From contig NZ_FOOY01000006.1 of the NCBI RefSeq assembly GCF_900113325.1, positions 19,208 through 83,207 of the forward strand: DNA of 64,000 bases, in the 5' to 3' direction. A model generated the notes under the pieces. It was not told where the DNA came from and did no database searches. It saw nothing but the letters and a program-made list of their open reading frames with translations. Positions within the stretch are counted from its first letter, which is position 1, and each line of letters starts with the position of its first letter. Source of the stretch: Sporolactobacillus nakayamae. GTDB lineage: Bacteria > Bacillota > Bacilli > Bacillales > Sporolactobacillaceae. Both the position numbers and the translations under genes were made by a program. Below are positions 18,900 through 27,448 of the stretch, one piece after another.

Positions 18900-18909
18900 A
18901 ACCTATAAG

Positions 18910-21531
18910 TTAATTCGCGTATTCTGGGACATCAAAGATTAAGCTGTATTTGGAGATCGTACTGTACATGCTGTCAATCATTGGAGTCTGCTTGACCGCC
19001 CAACCAACATCTGTTGCGTATTGATGTGCGGCGCTCCCTACAACAAGCGCCTCTGGGTTCCAACGCATCTTATACAATGTATCTTGGCGGTATGTAGCAT
19101 TGTAAACATAATATTTCGCAATCCAGGCAGCTCCGCCTTCGATCGCTTTCGCAGGCGTGGTCCACCCTTGCTCGTAAGCATATTTCGCACCGCTGTTAAC
19201 AGCACTTCCGTCATACGCGCCGATACCGAACATGTTATAAACCGTTGTACCATTATAGTTGACACCATTAGCCAGCGTCGAACTGCCGTTGCCTGTCTCA
19301 AGCAGAGCATGGGAAACAAGATACACTTCATTCACTTTGTTCACATTAGCCGCGCTTATGAAAGCTGCGCCCTGTCCTGACAAGATCCCTCTGCCGCTAA
19401 GCATCTTATTCATATCACTCAAGGAAACGTTTGTTAGCGACGACAGCTGCAAAAATTGGTAGTACTCAATACTGCCCTTGGTAAAGTTTTTCGGATTGAG
19501 ATACTGCGCTATAGAAGAACTGCTGTTCACGTTTTGTTCCTTCGCCAGTGCTTGTCCAAATGACAGCGGATAAGTGGTTGTTATATAAGCTGCATTGCCA
19601 TCCTGAATGGTCGTTGTCGTTTCGTCTTTCAAATAGTCTCCGTAAACATAACCATCTTTTCCATCATAGCTGACTTTCTTCCAGCCATCCGGAGCGTCGG
19701 CAAGCATCTCTACAAGGGTACCCGCCTTAAGTACACCGTAACTTTTATATGACGTTCCGGGGCCTTGTCGAAAGTTCACGCCTGTTGTTATTAATCCCAT
19801 TGTCTTCGACGCTTGTGATCCGGACGAATCGCTATCCGACGAAGCGTCACTTGATGTGTCGCTTGACGGCTTTTTCACAAATTCAGCCGACACGTACGCC
19901 GTGCCGCCGTTGTATTTGATTTTCAGCCAGTCACCCTCAGTTCCTACGACTTCCACACTGCTTCCTTTTTTCAACGTTGTCAGCAATTTACCCGAGGTCG
20001 ATGCACTCGATCGAACATTCAGATTCGCCGTTGTCGTTCCGGTATACAGCACCGTCTCGCTCGTGCTGTCAGATCCGGAGCTGTTCTCGCTTGACGGCTT
20101 CTTCACATAGTCTTTCGATACATACGCCGTGCCGCCGTTGTACTTGACCTTCAACCAGTCACCCTCGGTTCCTACGACTTCCACACTGCTTCCTTTTTTC
20201 AACGTTGTCAGCAATTTGCCCGAGGTCGATGCACTCGATCGAACATTCAGATTCGCCGTTGTCGTTCCGGTATACAGCACCGTCTCGCTCGTGCTGTCAG
20301 ATCCGGAGCTGTTCTCGCTTGACGGCTTCTTCACATAGTCTTTCGATACATACGCCGTGCCGCCGTTGTACTTGACCTTCAACCAGTCACCCTCGGTTCC
20401 TACGACTTCCACACTGCTTCCTTTTTTCAACGTTGTCAGCAATTTGCCCGAGGTCGATGCACCGGAGCGGACATTCAGGTTTGCCGTTGTTGTTCCGGTA
20501 TACAGCACTGTCTCGCTCGTGCTGTCAGATCCGGGGCTGTTCTCGCTTGACGGCTTTTTCACATAGTCTTTCGATACATACGCCGTGCCGCCGTTGTACT
20601 TGATCTTCAGCCAATTTCCGCTCGTGCCTACGACTTCCACACTGCTTCCTTTTTTCAACGTTGCCATAATTTTGTTTGATGTTGACGCGCCGGAGCGGAC
20701 ATTCAGATTCGCCGTTGTCGTTCCCGTGTACAGAACGGTTTCATTGGAACTGTCGGAGCTCGACGTGCTGCCCGCATTCTTCACGTAATCGCCGGACACG
20801 TACGCCGTGCCACCGTTGTACTTGATTTTCAGCCAGTTGCCGCTCGTGCCTACGACTTCCACACCGCTTCCTTTTTTCAACGTTGTCAGCAATTTGCCTG
20901 AGGTCGACGCACCGGAGCGGACATTCAGGTTTGCCGTTGTCGTTCCCGTATAAAGTGTTTGTGTGCTTGCCGGCGCACTCGTTTCAGAGGCTGAACCTGT
21001 TTTTATGTAATCTGCCGAAACATAGGCAGATCCATCTTTGTATTTAATTTGAAGCCAGCCGTCGCCTGTTTTCCCGGTAACCGTCACAGTTGTTCCTTTC
21101 GTCAACGTCTTTAGAACCGTCCCATTTGTTGAAGGTAACAGCCGCACATTTAAATTCGCTGAGGTCACACCTTGGTAATTAGTTACCGATTGTATCGACA
21201 ATGTCGGCGTGGCAGTTGCTGTCTCAGATACACGTTCTACATAATACCCGTCAACATAGGCAGTACGACCTTCATATTTGATTTTCAGCCAATTTCCTTT
21301 TTCACTCTTCTTGTCTATGCCAACTACATCAAAAGTCTGATTTTTCTTCAACATACCGATTTGTTGCTGCTCTGTGCCGGGTGTGCTTCGGATATTCAAA
21401 TTCGTTTTTGCTTTTCCCTGATACGCTTCAAATGTATCCGCTGAAGCATGAGAAGGTACTCCTGCGACTGCGGCAACAGCCGCCGCTGCTGCGAACGTGC
21501 CGACAATAGTAAAGTTACGATTTGGGCTCAA
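18910..21531 (-). CDS. lytD: LytD-like SH3b-repeat N-acetylglucosaminidase (autolysin)
   Basis: An 873-residue secreted peptidoglycan hydrolase. An N-terminal signal peptide (about residues 1-31, ending SHASA) is followed by eight bacterial SH3 domains (about residues 37-650), which usually bind the wall, and a C-terminal glucosaminidase domain. The latter has SHALLETGNGSSTLANG, whose Glu is the expected catalytic acid, and YNMFGIGAYDG. SH3b units 5-7 are nearly identical at protein and DNA level (about 228 bases each). Overall length and architecture resemble LytD of Bacillus subtilis. The start is TTG, six bases after GGGGGTGG. A sigma-D-like promoter lies upstream. It is expected to act in cell separation or motility-linked wall turnover. 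Confidence 0.88.
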   Translation of the reverse strand: MSPNRNFTIVGTFAAAAAVAAVAGVPSHASADTFEAYQGKAKTNLNIRSTPGTEQQQIGMLKKNQTFDVVGIDKKSEKGNWLKIKYEGRTAYVDGYYVERVSETATATPTLSIQSVTNYQGVTSANLNVRLLPSTNGTVLKTLTKGTTVTVTGKTGDGWLQIKYKDGSAYVSADYIKTGSASETSAPASTQTLYTGTTTANLNVRSGASTSGKLLTTLKKGSGVEVVGTSGNWLKIKYNGGTAYVSGDYVKNAGSTSSSDSSNETVLYTGTTTANLNVRSGASTSNKIMATLKKGSSVEVVGTSGNWLKIKYNGGTAYVSKDYVKKPSSENSPGSDSTSETVLYTGTTTANLNVRSGASTSGKLLTTLKKGSSVEVVGTEGDWLKVKYNGGTAYVSKDYVKKPSSENSSGSDSTSETVLYTGTTTANLNVRSSASTSGKLLTTLKKGSSVEVVGTEGDWLKVKYNGGTAYVSKDYVKKPSSENSSGSDSTSETVLYTGTTTANLNVRSSASTSGKLLTTLKKGSSVEVVGTEGDWLKIKYNGGTAYVSAEFVKKPSSDTSSDASSDSDSSGSQASKTMGLITTGVNFRQGPGTSYKSYGVLKAGTLVEMLADAPDGWKKVSYDGKDGYVYGDYLKDETTTTIQDGNAAYITTTYPLSFGQALAKEQNVNSSSSIAQYLNPKNFTKGSIEYYQFLQLSSLTNVSLSDMNKMLSGRGILSGQGAAFISAANVNKVNEVYLVSHALLETGNGSSTLANGVNYNGTTVYNMFGIGAYDGSAVNSGAKYAYEQGWTTPAKAIEGGAAWIAKYYVYNATYRQDTLYKMRWNPEALVVGSAAHQYATDVGWAVKQTPMIDSMYSTISKYSLIFDVPEYAN
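19863..20590 (-). repeat. Near-identical 228-base tandem repeats inside lytD-like gene
   Basis: About three tandem copies of a 76-codon unit, each an SH3b domain plus a Ser-rich linker (KKPSSENSSGSDSTSE). The copies differ at only a few bases, for example at the RSSAS/RSGAS codons and the KVKY/KIKY codons. The flanking SH3b copies are more diverged. This indicates recent duplication or gene conversion, and copy number may vary. Confidence 0.9.
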
Positions 21532-21580
21532 TGTAAGCCACCCCCGAATATGATAAATGATATATTATATTTTTACTATT

Positions 21581-21607
21581 ATATCGGTAAGATATGGAAT
21601 TTGTTTA
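21581..21607 (-). promoter_or_regulatory. Sigma-D (FliA)-type promoter of the autolysin gene
   Basis: On the minus strand TAAA (21607-21604), 15 bases, then ACCGATAT (21588-21581), a 7/8 match to the sigma-D -10 element GCCGATAT with ideal spacing. It lies about 50 bases before the start codon. The same stretch also contains GATATAAT, which could serve sigma-A. Confidence 0.7.
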
Positions 21608-21708
21608 ATGGGTTAAGCTGATATAACGGTATTTTTTTAATAGTTCATCGTCAATAAGCGTTATTTAATAGGTGTCAAGGCACGGGTATATTATTACATT
21701 GGCAGTAA

Positions 21709-21722
21709 TGCAAACGTTTTCT
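21709..21722. promoter_or_regulatory. cre-like (CcpA) site candidate
   Basis: Read on the minus strand, AGAAAACGTTTGCA matches the cre consensus WGWAARCGYTWWMA at 13 of 14 positions. It lies about 180 bases upstream of the autolysin start. Binding is unproven. Confidence 0.4.
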
Positions 21723-21973
21723 AATCAGGATGCATTAGTTAACTCGATTCTTGCTTTATATTTATAATTCTATTTCAATACTATACTATCATTATTTTCG
21801 CATCATGATCTTCCTAATTGATCCAAATACAGAAAAAAATTACTTGTAGGTTGATCGCATTATTATTTTCCGAAAAAAATCAACTAGGAAAAGGACAGTT
21901 TTCTATTTTTATATACCCCAAAATTCATAGGTGAAACGAAATGTTCAGGATTGATTGGATCGCCCGAAAACCG
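21723..21973. other. AT-rich intergenic stretch without a gene
   Basis: The spacer between the autolysin start (21531) and the C39-like gene end (22009) is AT-rich. Apart from the promoter, the cre-like site and the terminator listed separately, no gene, RNA or repeat is recognised here. Confidence 0.6.
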
Positions 21974-22002
21974 CAAAAAAAAGCCCGATTTCGGACTTTT
22001 CA
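21974..22002 (-). terminator. Terminator of the C39-like peptidase gene
   Basis: On the minus strand AAGTCCG and CGGGCTT form a short stem around AAAT, followed by a run of U. Confidence 0.8.
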
Positions 22003-22008
22003 CCATCT

Positions 22009-22821
22009 TCATTGTTCAGATGTATAGGAAATGGCTTGATTGCCAAACTGCTTCCATGCTTTAATAAATGCTTGCTTGTCGGACTTGCTTCCCGGTCCAC
22101 CGGCAAGCGGGTCATTAAAATAGACATTATGTTCATCAAACCCAGTCAGTAAAACTGAATGTTCTCTGAAGGTGATGCGCATCGTTCCTTGTCTGGTACG
22201 CCACTCCTGCCACGCGCTATCCGGGATCGGCTGAAAATTAATGCTGGTGATCGTCCAGACCGGGTTGCCTGAAACTAATTGCGTTTCAATTGCAGACCAT
22301 GATTTTCCAGACAAATCAATCACACGGTTGCCCAAATAGCTTCGCGCGAGATCAGCAACAGGTCCATGGTACACCGCCAGACCCGGATTTGCCCGGCTGC
22401 CATGATACATATTGCCGACAAACCCTTCGTTGGGGTTACCCTTGAACTCCCCTGACTGAAACGGCACTTTTTTCATTTTGCTGGCCAATGTCAACTTGTC
22501 CACTTTCACTGAGGCGGATTGAAGCAGCATCGTCAAGCTTGTGACCTCGCAACCGTTCGGCAACTCAGGCTTTTGACTGACATAGGGAGCGGTCAGTCTC
22601 TTTTCCGCTACGCCTTTCTTTTTTGCGCGCTTGGGTTGTAGTTGCTTTATCGGTTCACTTTTTTGTTCGCTTGTATTCTCATTGCTGGTTTGCCTCGGTT
22701 CAGTGGCCTGTGATTGCGTTTCATGATCATTTCGATTTTGTACTAAAAGTGAGATGACGAGCACGCATCCGATCATAATCACAATCATTAACACAGCAGA
22801 TATAAATCTCTGTATTCGCAT
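22009..22821 (-). CDS. Membrane-anchored C39-like cysteine peptidase
   Basis: A 270-residue protein with one N-terminal membrane helix (about residues 5-30) and a charged linker rich in Gln, Glu and Lys. A Peptidase_C39_2-type domain follows, with the putative catalytic Cys in LPNGCEVTSLTMLL near residue 88 and the His in REHSVLLTGFDEHNVYFNDP near residue 235. Such proteins are predicted extracellular papain-like peptidases of unknown substrate. The ATG at 22821 lies seven bases from AAGGGG; a TTG six bases earlier is rejected. It stands alone with its own terminator, next to the autolysin, which hints at an envelope role. Confidence 0.8.
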   Translation of the reverse strand: MRIQRFISAVLMIVIMIGCVLVISLLVQNRNDHETQSQATEPRQTSNENTSEQKSEPIKQLQPKRAKKKGVAEKRLTAPYVSQKPELPNGCEVTSLTMLLQSASVKVDKLTLASKMKKVPFQSGEFKGNPNEGFVGNMYHGSRANPGLAVYHGPVADLARSYLGNRVIDLSGKSWSAIETQLVSGNPVWTITSINFQPIPDSAWQEWRTRQGTMRITFREHSVLLTGFDEHNVYFNDPLAGGPGSKSDKQAFIKAWKQFGNQAISYTSEQ

Positions 22822-22841
22822 GAACAATCCCCTTGCGTCTT

Positions 22842-23765
22842 TTATTGATTCTGACGATCCATAAATTGAAGCAGATGGTAGATGGTCTCAATCGTCGGTA
22901 CCTGTGCGGCGCATTGCTCGGCCGTCTGAATCACGAAGCCTAGAATCGCGTCTAATTCCATGGCGCGCCCATTTTCAAGATCCTGAAGCATTGACGTTTT
23001 GTGATTCTGAATTTTTTCGTCGGGGAACAGCAAACCGGCCTTGTATTGCTCTCTGATCGCAATTCCGGACTTCTCAGCGACCGACAAGAATTCTTCGCTG
23101 ACCCGCTTCAGCAGGCCGTTAAGATCCGGATCCTTCAACGCTTCACCGACACGAGTTTTTGTTAAAGCGGTTAATGGATTATATGTGATGTTCCAAAGTA
23201 ATTTTTCCCATTTGATCTGACGAATATGTTTGGAAATTTGAACAGTGGTGCCCGCGTGCAGAAGTGCTTTTTCCAGTTCGTAAAGCTTGGCATTTTTTTC
23301 GGCATTTTCTTGCCATTCACCAATGACCAGCTTTCCATCACCAACATGATTGACCACGCCCGGTGCTTCTCGAATAATTGAAATAAATGCAGAGCCTCCG
23401 ACAATATGATCCGCGCCAAATACTTCCGCCAAGCGCTCCTCATTGCCGATTCCGTTGAGCAGGCAAATTACCTTTGTTTTCGGTCCCACGACAGCACGCA
23501 ATTCAGGGATCACTGCTTCTAGAGCTGTTGATTTGATTGCTAGGAGAATAAAATCAAATGCATCGTCTTTTGCCAACTGCTCCGCATCACTTACGTTAAC
23601 AGGAAGAGAAAAATTGCCATTAATGCTTTTAACGACAAGCTCATGATTACGCAAACGTTCAAGCGTTTGTCCCTTAGCAATAAATGTCACATCCATCTTT
23701 TCCTTTGCCAATACTCCACCATAATAGCAGCCGATTGCTCCGGCTCCCAACACTGCAATTTTCAA
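22842..23765 (-). CDS. panE: 2-dehydropantoate 2-reductase (ApbA/PanE family)
   Basis: About 307 residues. The N-terminal KIAVLGAGAIGCYYGG binds NADPH; ICLLNGIGNEERL near residue 98 and the C-terminal ApbA_C domain with QIKWEKLLWNITYNPLTAL near 185 complete the fold. It reduces ketopantoate to pantoate for coenzyme A synthesis. Many bacilli carry paralogues, so pantothenate synthesis is likely but not certain. The start is ambiguous: TTG at 23765 places KIAVLG at the N terminus; ATG at 23780 lacks a well-spaced site. Confidence 0.82.
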   Translation of the reverse strand: MKIAVLGAGAIGCYYGGVLAKEKMDVTFIAKGQTLERLRNHELVVKSINGNFSLPVNVSDAEQLAKDDAFDFILLAIKSTALEAVIPELRAVVGPKTKVICLLNGIGNEERLAEVFGADHIVGGSAFISIIREAPGVVNHVGDGKLVIGEWQENAEKNAKLYELEKALLHAGTTVQISKHIRQIKWEKLLWNITYNPLTALTKTRVGEALKDPDLNGLLKRVSEEFLSVAEKSGIAIREQYKAGLLFPDEKIQNHKTSMLQDLENGRAMELDAILGFVIQTAEQCAAQVPTIETIYHLLQFMDRQNQ

Positions 23766-24000
23766 AAAAACACGCCCCATTCCCTGTGTTGAATTCTATC
23801 TCCTGCTGCAGTTCACAAGTCTATCTCTATGTTACTTTTTATTCTACAGTATTTCATCCGTTTTTTCTCTCGTAGTAACATTCGGGCTGCGCCTCACTAT
23901 TTTTTGGTATACTGATCAGTGACTGTATTTGTGAAGGAATTGGCTTGGATATAAGAGAATACTGAATTGATCTGAATTTAAGAGAAACAGGTGAATGGAA

Positions 24001-24459
24001 ATGAGTGAGATTATTATCTATTGTGACGGCGGATGCCGAGGCAATCAGGATGACCATAATGTAGGCGGCTGGGGTGCGATTCTAAAGTATGGCGATCATG
24101 TCAAAGAACTGCGCGGCGGATTGCGCAACACGACGAACAATGTGATGGAGCTGACAGCAGCGATTCGCGCACTTGAATCATTAAAAACGCGACAAATTCC
24201 AGTTTCTTTTTATATTGACAGCGCCTATGTGGTGAATGGCATGAACAGCTGGATCTCCGGTTGGATCAAGAAAGGCTGGAAAACGGCCGGCGGAAAAGCG
24301 GTCAAGAACAAGGAACTCTGGATGCGTCTGAATGAACTTGCGCAGATGCAGGAAAAGATAGCGTTCAACAAGGTCAAAGGCCATCACGGCGTCGAGTATA
24401 ACGAACGGGCCGATCAGCTCGCCAATCTTGCAATGGACGATCTGGAAAAAGATAACTGA
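24001..24459 (+). CDS. rnhA: Ribonuclease HI
   Basis: A 152-residue RNase HI that cuts RNA in RNA-DNA hybrids. The catalytic DEDD set is complete: Asp9 (IIYCDGGCRGN), Glu50 (NVMELTAAIRAL), Asp73 (FYIDSAYV) and Asp138 (NERADQLAN). The KGWKTAGGKAVKNKELW segment matches the basic protrusion of the bacterial enzyme. The ATG at 24001 lies six bases after AGGTGA and is preferred over the ATG at 23995. It is monocistronic, with a terminator downstream. Many bacilli lack an active classical RNase HI, so an intact one is worth noting. Confidence 0.93.
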   Translation: MSEIIIYCDGGCRGNQDDHNVGGWGAILKYGDHVKELRGGLRNTTNNVMELTAAIRALESLKTRQIPVSFYIDSAYVVNGMNSWISGWIKKGWKTAGGKAVKNKELWMRLNELAQMQEKIAFNKVKGHHGVEYNERADQLANLAMDDLEKDN

Positions 24460-24461
24460 AA

Positions 24462-24505
24462 GACAGGGAGCCCTGCGTGATATGCAGAGCCCCCTGTTTT
24501 TTTGT
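24462..24505 (+). terminator. Terminator of rnhA
   Basis: An imperfect hairpin with outer arms ACAGGGGAG-like and CCCCTGT around TGC...GCA, followed by seven T. Confidence 0.7.
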
Positions 24506-24510
24506 ACCGA

Positions 24511-26520
24511 CTAGCAGTTCATGCCGATCTCATTTCCGCTCCAAACGGCATTCATAATATTCGCCGCCTGATACGCGTCGCCAATCAGATACAAATCCGG
24601 AACCTTTCCGTTCAGTTCATGATAGAGTCTCTGATCCGGCTTAAAGCCCACAGAAATGACAACGGTATCTGCGGTCACGGCCTGTCTGTGAAAATGGGTA
24701 TTCGTTAAAACCGCACCTTCATCGGTGATTTCAGTTAGTGAACTATTTGTAGTTACAGCTACGTCATATTTATTAAGTAAATCAATGAGCATGATCTTGT
24801 TCATATGCGGAATCGGTTTGCCTCCGCCATTGCTGAGAATTTTATCTTGTGCCTCAACAATTGTCACTTTTTTACCTTTTTGCGCCAAATAGAGCGCCGT
24901 CTCGCAGCCAACAAGTCCCCCACCGACAATCAGGACATTGTCGCCTGCTTGTTTCTTACCGCTTAGAATTTCAATCGATGAGGCGACTTTGTCCTTATCC
25001 GCACCGGGAAGATTTAAATGAACCTCGTGCGCACCAGTGGCGATGATGACAACTTCAGGCTTTTCCTTATTAACAAGTACTTCATCGACCTCTGTGCCGT
25101 AGACAATGGCTATATTCAGTCGCTTCATTTCATTCTCGTACCAAGCGATCAATCGTCTGTCATCGATTTTAAAATCCGGCGTCGATGCAGGAATAATCTG
25201 CCCGCCAAGTGCCTCGCTTTTTTCATAAAGTGTCACTTGGTGCCCGCGCAAGGTTGCCATGCGTGCGGCTTCCATCCCGGCAACACCCCCGCCGACAATC
25301 ATTACTTTTTTCGCTTTGCATGCCGGCTTTGGTTCATAGTAGCGTTCTCGTCCGCATGCCGGGTTTACGGCGCAGCTCAGCGGCTTGCCTTCAAACCCGC
25401 GTCCCAAGCATCCGACATGACAGCCGATGCATGGCCGTATTTGTTCAACTTGATGGTTCAGCACTTTCTTTGGCCAAAATGGATCGGTTAAAAGTGGGCG
25501 GCCAAGCCCAATCATATCTGCCGCATCCTCATCCAGCGCTTTTTCTGCCACATCAGGAACGCCGAGTTTTCCGGCAACGATGACTGGAATGCTTACTGCT
25601 TCTTTCAACTTCTTCGTGTATGGGAGGTACAGCCCCTCTTTCTGGTAGATTGGCGGATGCGACCAATACCAGGCATCATAAGTTCCCATATCAGTGTTCA
25701 ATTCATCGTAACCAGCTGCCTCCAGAATTTTTGCAGCTTCAATTCCTTCTTCCAAGTCGCGCCCTTTTTCCACATAATCCTCATCAGGCAAACCGCCTTG
25801 GCGCCAGTCCTTGATACAACTCTTGACACTGTAGCGAACGCCGACAGGATAATCCTTGCCGCATCTTTTCTTAATGCCTTGAACGATCTCGATCGGAAGC
25901 GTCAGCCGTCCCTTGAGATCACCGCCATATTTATCCGTTCTTCTATTAAACAGTGCCAAGGTAAACTGATCAAGCAGGTAGCCTTCGTGAACCGCGTGGA
26001 TTTCCACACCGTCAAACCCTGCTTTTTTTGCAATGTCTGCGCTTTCAACAAATTGCTGCACAATCCATTCGACCTGCGCAGTTGTCAGTTCATTGCATGT
26101 GACTGATGGTTTCCAATAGTTTGGAATATTCGACGCGGAAACAGGAGGCGCGGTCAGCAAAGCGCCCGGAACACCGCTTCGTCCGAAACCCATCGTCAAC
26201 TGCAGAAAAATTTTCGCCCCGTATGCATGAACGCGTTCCGTCATTTCTGCAGAAGTCATTAAAAAACGTCCCGGATTCTCTGAGACAACAGGAATAATTC
26301 CTGAAACAACTTTGTCCAATTTATTCTCAACTTTTGTGATACTTGTGATAATTAAACCTGTACCGCCTTTAGCCCGCTCGACATAGTAGTCAATCGCACG
26401 CTGACTGTAACAGCCTTCATTGTCGACTAAGCCGAAAGCGCCCATTGGAGCCATCGAGATTCGATTCTTCACTTCCAGTTTTCCAATTTTCATAGGCTGA
26501 AACAATGATTCATACATCAT
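24511..26520 (-). CDS. Old-yellow-enzyme / Fe-S flavin reductase (2-enoate or 2,4-dienoyl-CoA reductase-like)
   Basis: About 669 residues. Residues 1-340 form an FMN-binding TIM barrel (ISMAPMGAFGLVDNEG, IHAVHEGYLLDQF). A [4Fe-4S] cluster site follows in RPCIGCHVGCLGRGFEG and LSCAVNPACGRE. Next are a FAD domain (KVMIVGGGVAGMEAARMA, near 395) and an NAD(P) domain (NVLIVGGGLVGCETALYL, near 510). This three-cofactor layout is that of 2-enoate reductase, 2,4-dienoyl-CoA reductase and BaiH-like enzymes, which reduce activated C=C bonds, often anaerobically. Substrate unknown. The start after GAGGGGG is at 26520. A cre-like site overlaps the likely promoter, suggesting carbon catabolite control. 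Confidence 0.87.
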   Translation of the reverse strand: MMYESLFQPMKIGKLEVKNRISMAPMGAFGLVDNEGCYSQRAIDYYVERAKGGTGLIITSITKVENKLDKVVSGIIPVVSENPGRFLMTSAEMTERVHAYGAKIFLQLTMGFGRSGVPGALLTAPPVSASNIPNYWKPSVTCNELTTAQVEWIVQQFVESADIAKKAGFDGVEIHAVHEGYLLDQFTLALFNRRTDKYGGDLKGRLTLPIEIVQGIKKRCGKDYPVGVRYSVKSCIKDWRQGGLPDEDYVEKGRDLEEGIEAAKILEAAGYDELNTDMGTYDAWYWSHPPIYQKEGLYLPYTKKLKEAVSIPVIVAGKLGVPDVAEKALDEDAADMIGLGRPLLTDPFWPKKVLNHQVEQIRPCIGCHVGCLGRGFEGKPLSCAVNPACGRERYYEPKPACKAKKVMIVGGGVAGMEAARMATLRGHQVTLYEKSEALGGQIIPASTPDFKIDDRRLIAWYENEMKRLNIAIVYGTEVDEVLVNKEKPEVVIIATGAHEVHLNLPGADKDKVASSIEILSGKKQAGDNVLIVGGGLVGCETALYLAQKGKKVTIVEAQDKILSNGGGKPIPHMNKIMLIDLLNKYDVAVTTNSSLTEITDEGAVLTNTHFHRQAVTADTVVISVGFKPDQRLYHELNGKVPDLYLIGDAYQAANIMNAVWSGNEIGMNC

Positions 26521-26582
26521 GTGCTGCCCCCTCAATTTGGATTCGGATCACACATCCGTTATAACACTGCGGTTAGGACATG

Positions 26583-26619
26583 TATGTTAAAAAATTCACA
26601 TTACGTGTAAACGTTTTCG
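26583..26619 (-). promoter_or_regulatory. Promoter with overlapping cre-like site
   Basis: On the minus strand, CGAAAACGTTTACA (26619-26606) matches the cre consensus at 13 of 14 positions. Its end, TTTACA, can serve as -35, followed by a TAACAT-like -10 about 16 bases on. This would place CcpA directly on the promoter of the flavin reductase gene. Confidence 0.5.
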
Positions 26620-26649
26620 TATAAATAGGGAAATTCTTGCACAGTAAAG

Positions 26650-27265
26650 ACGGAGTGCGCAACAAATTCGTTATGAGTCTGAGAATTCGTTACGATTTTC
26701 GGTGACTTCGTTACGATTTTGAGCTCTTTCGTTACGATTTTCCTTCGGTTCGGTACGAGTCTGGGAATTCGTTACTACTTCCCATGAGTTCGTTACGACT
26801 TTCGAGGAGTTCGTTACGAGTTTCAGGCTTCGTTACTACTTTTCCTCTCTTGGGTTGAACTTCCCAGGGATTGGGTTCGACTTTGGTCGCGTTCGGTTCG
26901 ACTTTCCGATGCTTCGGTTCATCTTCGGGTCTTCGGTTCGACTTTTCCTCTCTTGGGTTCGACTTTTCCCCCGTTAGGTTCGACTTTCCGATGCTTCGGT
27001 TCAACTTCGGGTCTTCGGTTCGACTTCTCCTCTCTTGGGTTCGACTTTGATCGTGTTCGGTTCGACTTTCCGATGGTTAGGTTCAACTTTGGGTCTTCGG
27101 TTCGACTTCTCCTCTCTTCGGTTCGACTTTGATCGTGTTCGGTTCGACTTTCCGATGCTTCGGTTCATCTTCGGGTCTTCGGTTCGACTTTTCCTCTCTT
27201 GGGTTCGACTTTTCCCCCGTTAGGTTGAACTTCAATATTCGGTCCAATTTTCCACGGGTTCGGAC
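26650..27265. repeat. 21-base tandem repeat array, main copy
   Basis: About 600 bases of degenerate tandem repeats, period about 21. Two sub-families occur: a left block built on TTCGTTACGATTTT (26670-26840) and a right block built on TTCGGTTCGACTTTTCC and CTTGGGTTCGACTTT (26840-27260). Higher-order copies of about 126-147 bases are visible in the right block. It ends with CGTTAGGTTGAACTTCAATA, as does the array at 1-245. Both strands stay open in frames that give heptapeptide patterns, but there is no ribosome site or codon logic. Confidence 0.9.
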
Positions 27266-27401
27266 TAACCTCAAACTCGGCTGCTGTCCTGATTTAGCAG
27301 GTGACCGCCTATCTGTAATTTTTTCGTACAGGTTGCTGCTCATCTTACGTCTACTGTTCAAGAATGAATGTTGAAGATTCATTCCCCTGGTCCGCACGTA
27401 A

Positions 27402-27441
27402 AAAAAAGACACCAGGTTCAGCTTTTACCCTGGTATCTTTC
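27402..27441 (-). terminator. Terminator of nrdDG
   Basis: On the minus strand GATACCAGG and CCTGGTGTC form a stem followed by eight U. Confidence 0.85.
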
Positions 27442-27448
27442 GCTATTC

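Noticed and set aside
19856-20788. Plus-strand ORFs repeating MPPLYLTFNQSPSVP
   Set aside because: Antisense shadows of the SH3b repeats in the autolysin gene.
26650-27265. Possible CRISPR array
   Set aside because: The units are contiguous and degenerate with no unique spacers, and there are no cas genes in the window.
26732-27412. ORFs on both strands with KSNR/KVEPN heptapeptide repeats
   Set aside because: Same array effect: a period of 21 bases keeps all frames periodic. No start signals or codon bias support translation.
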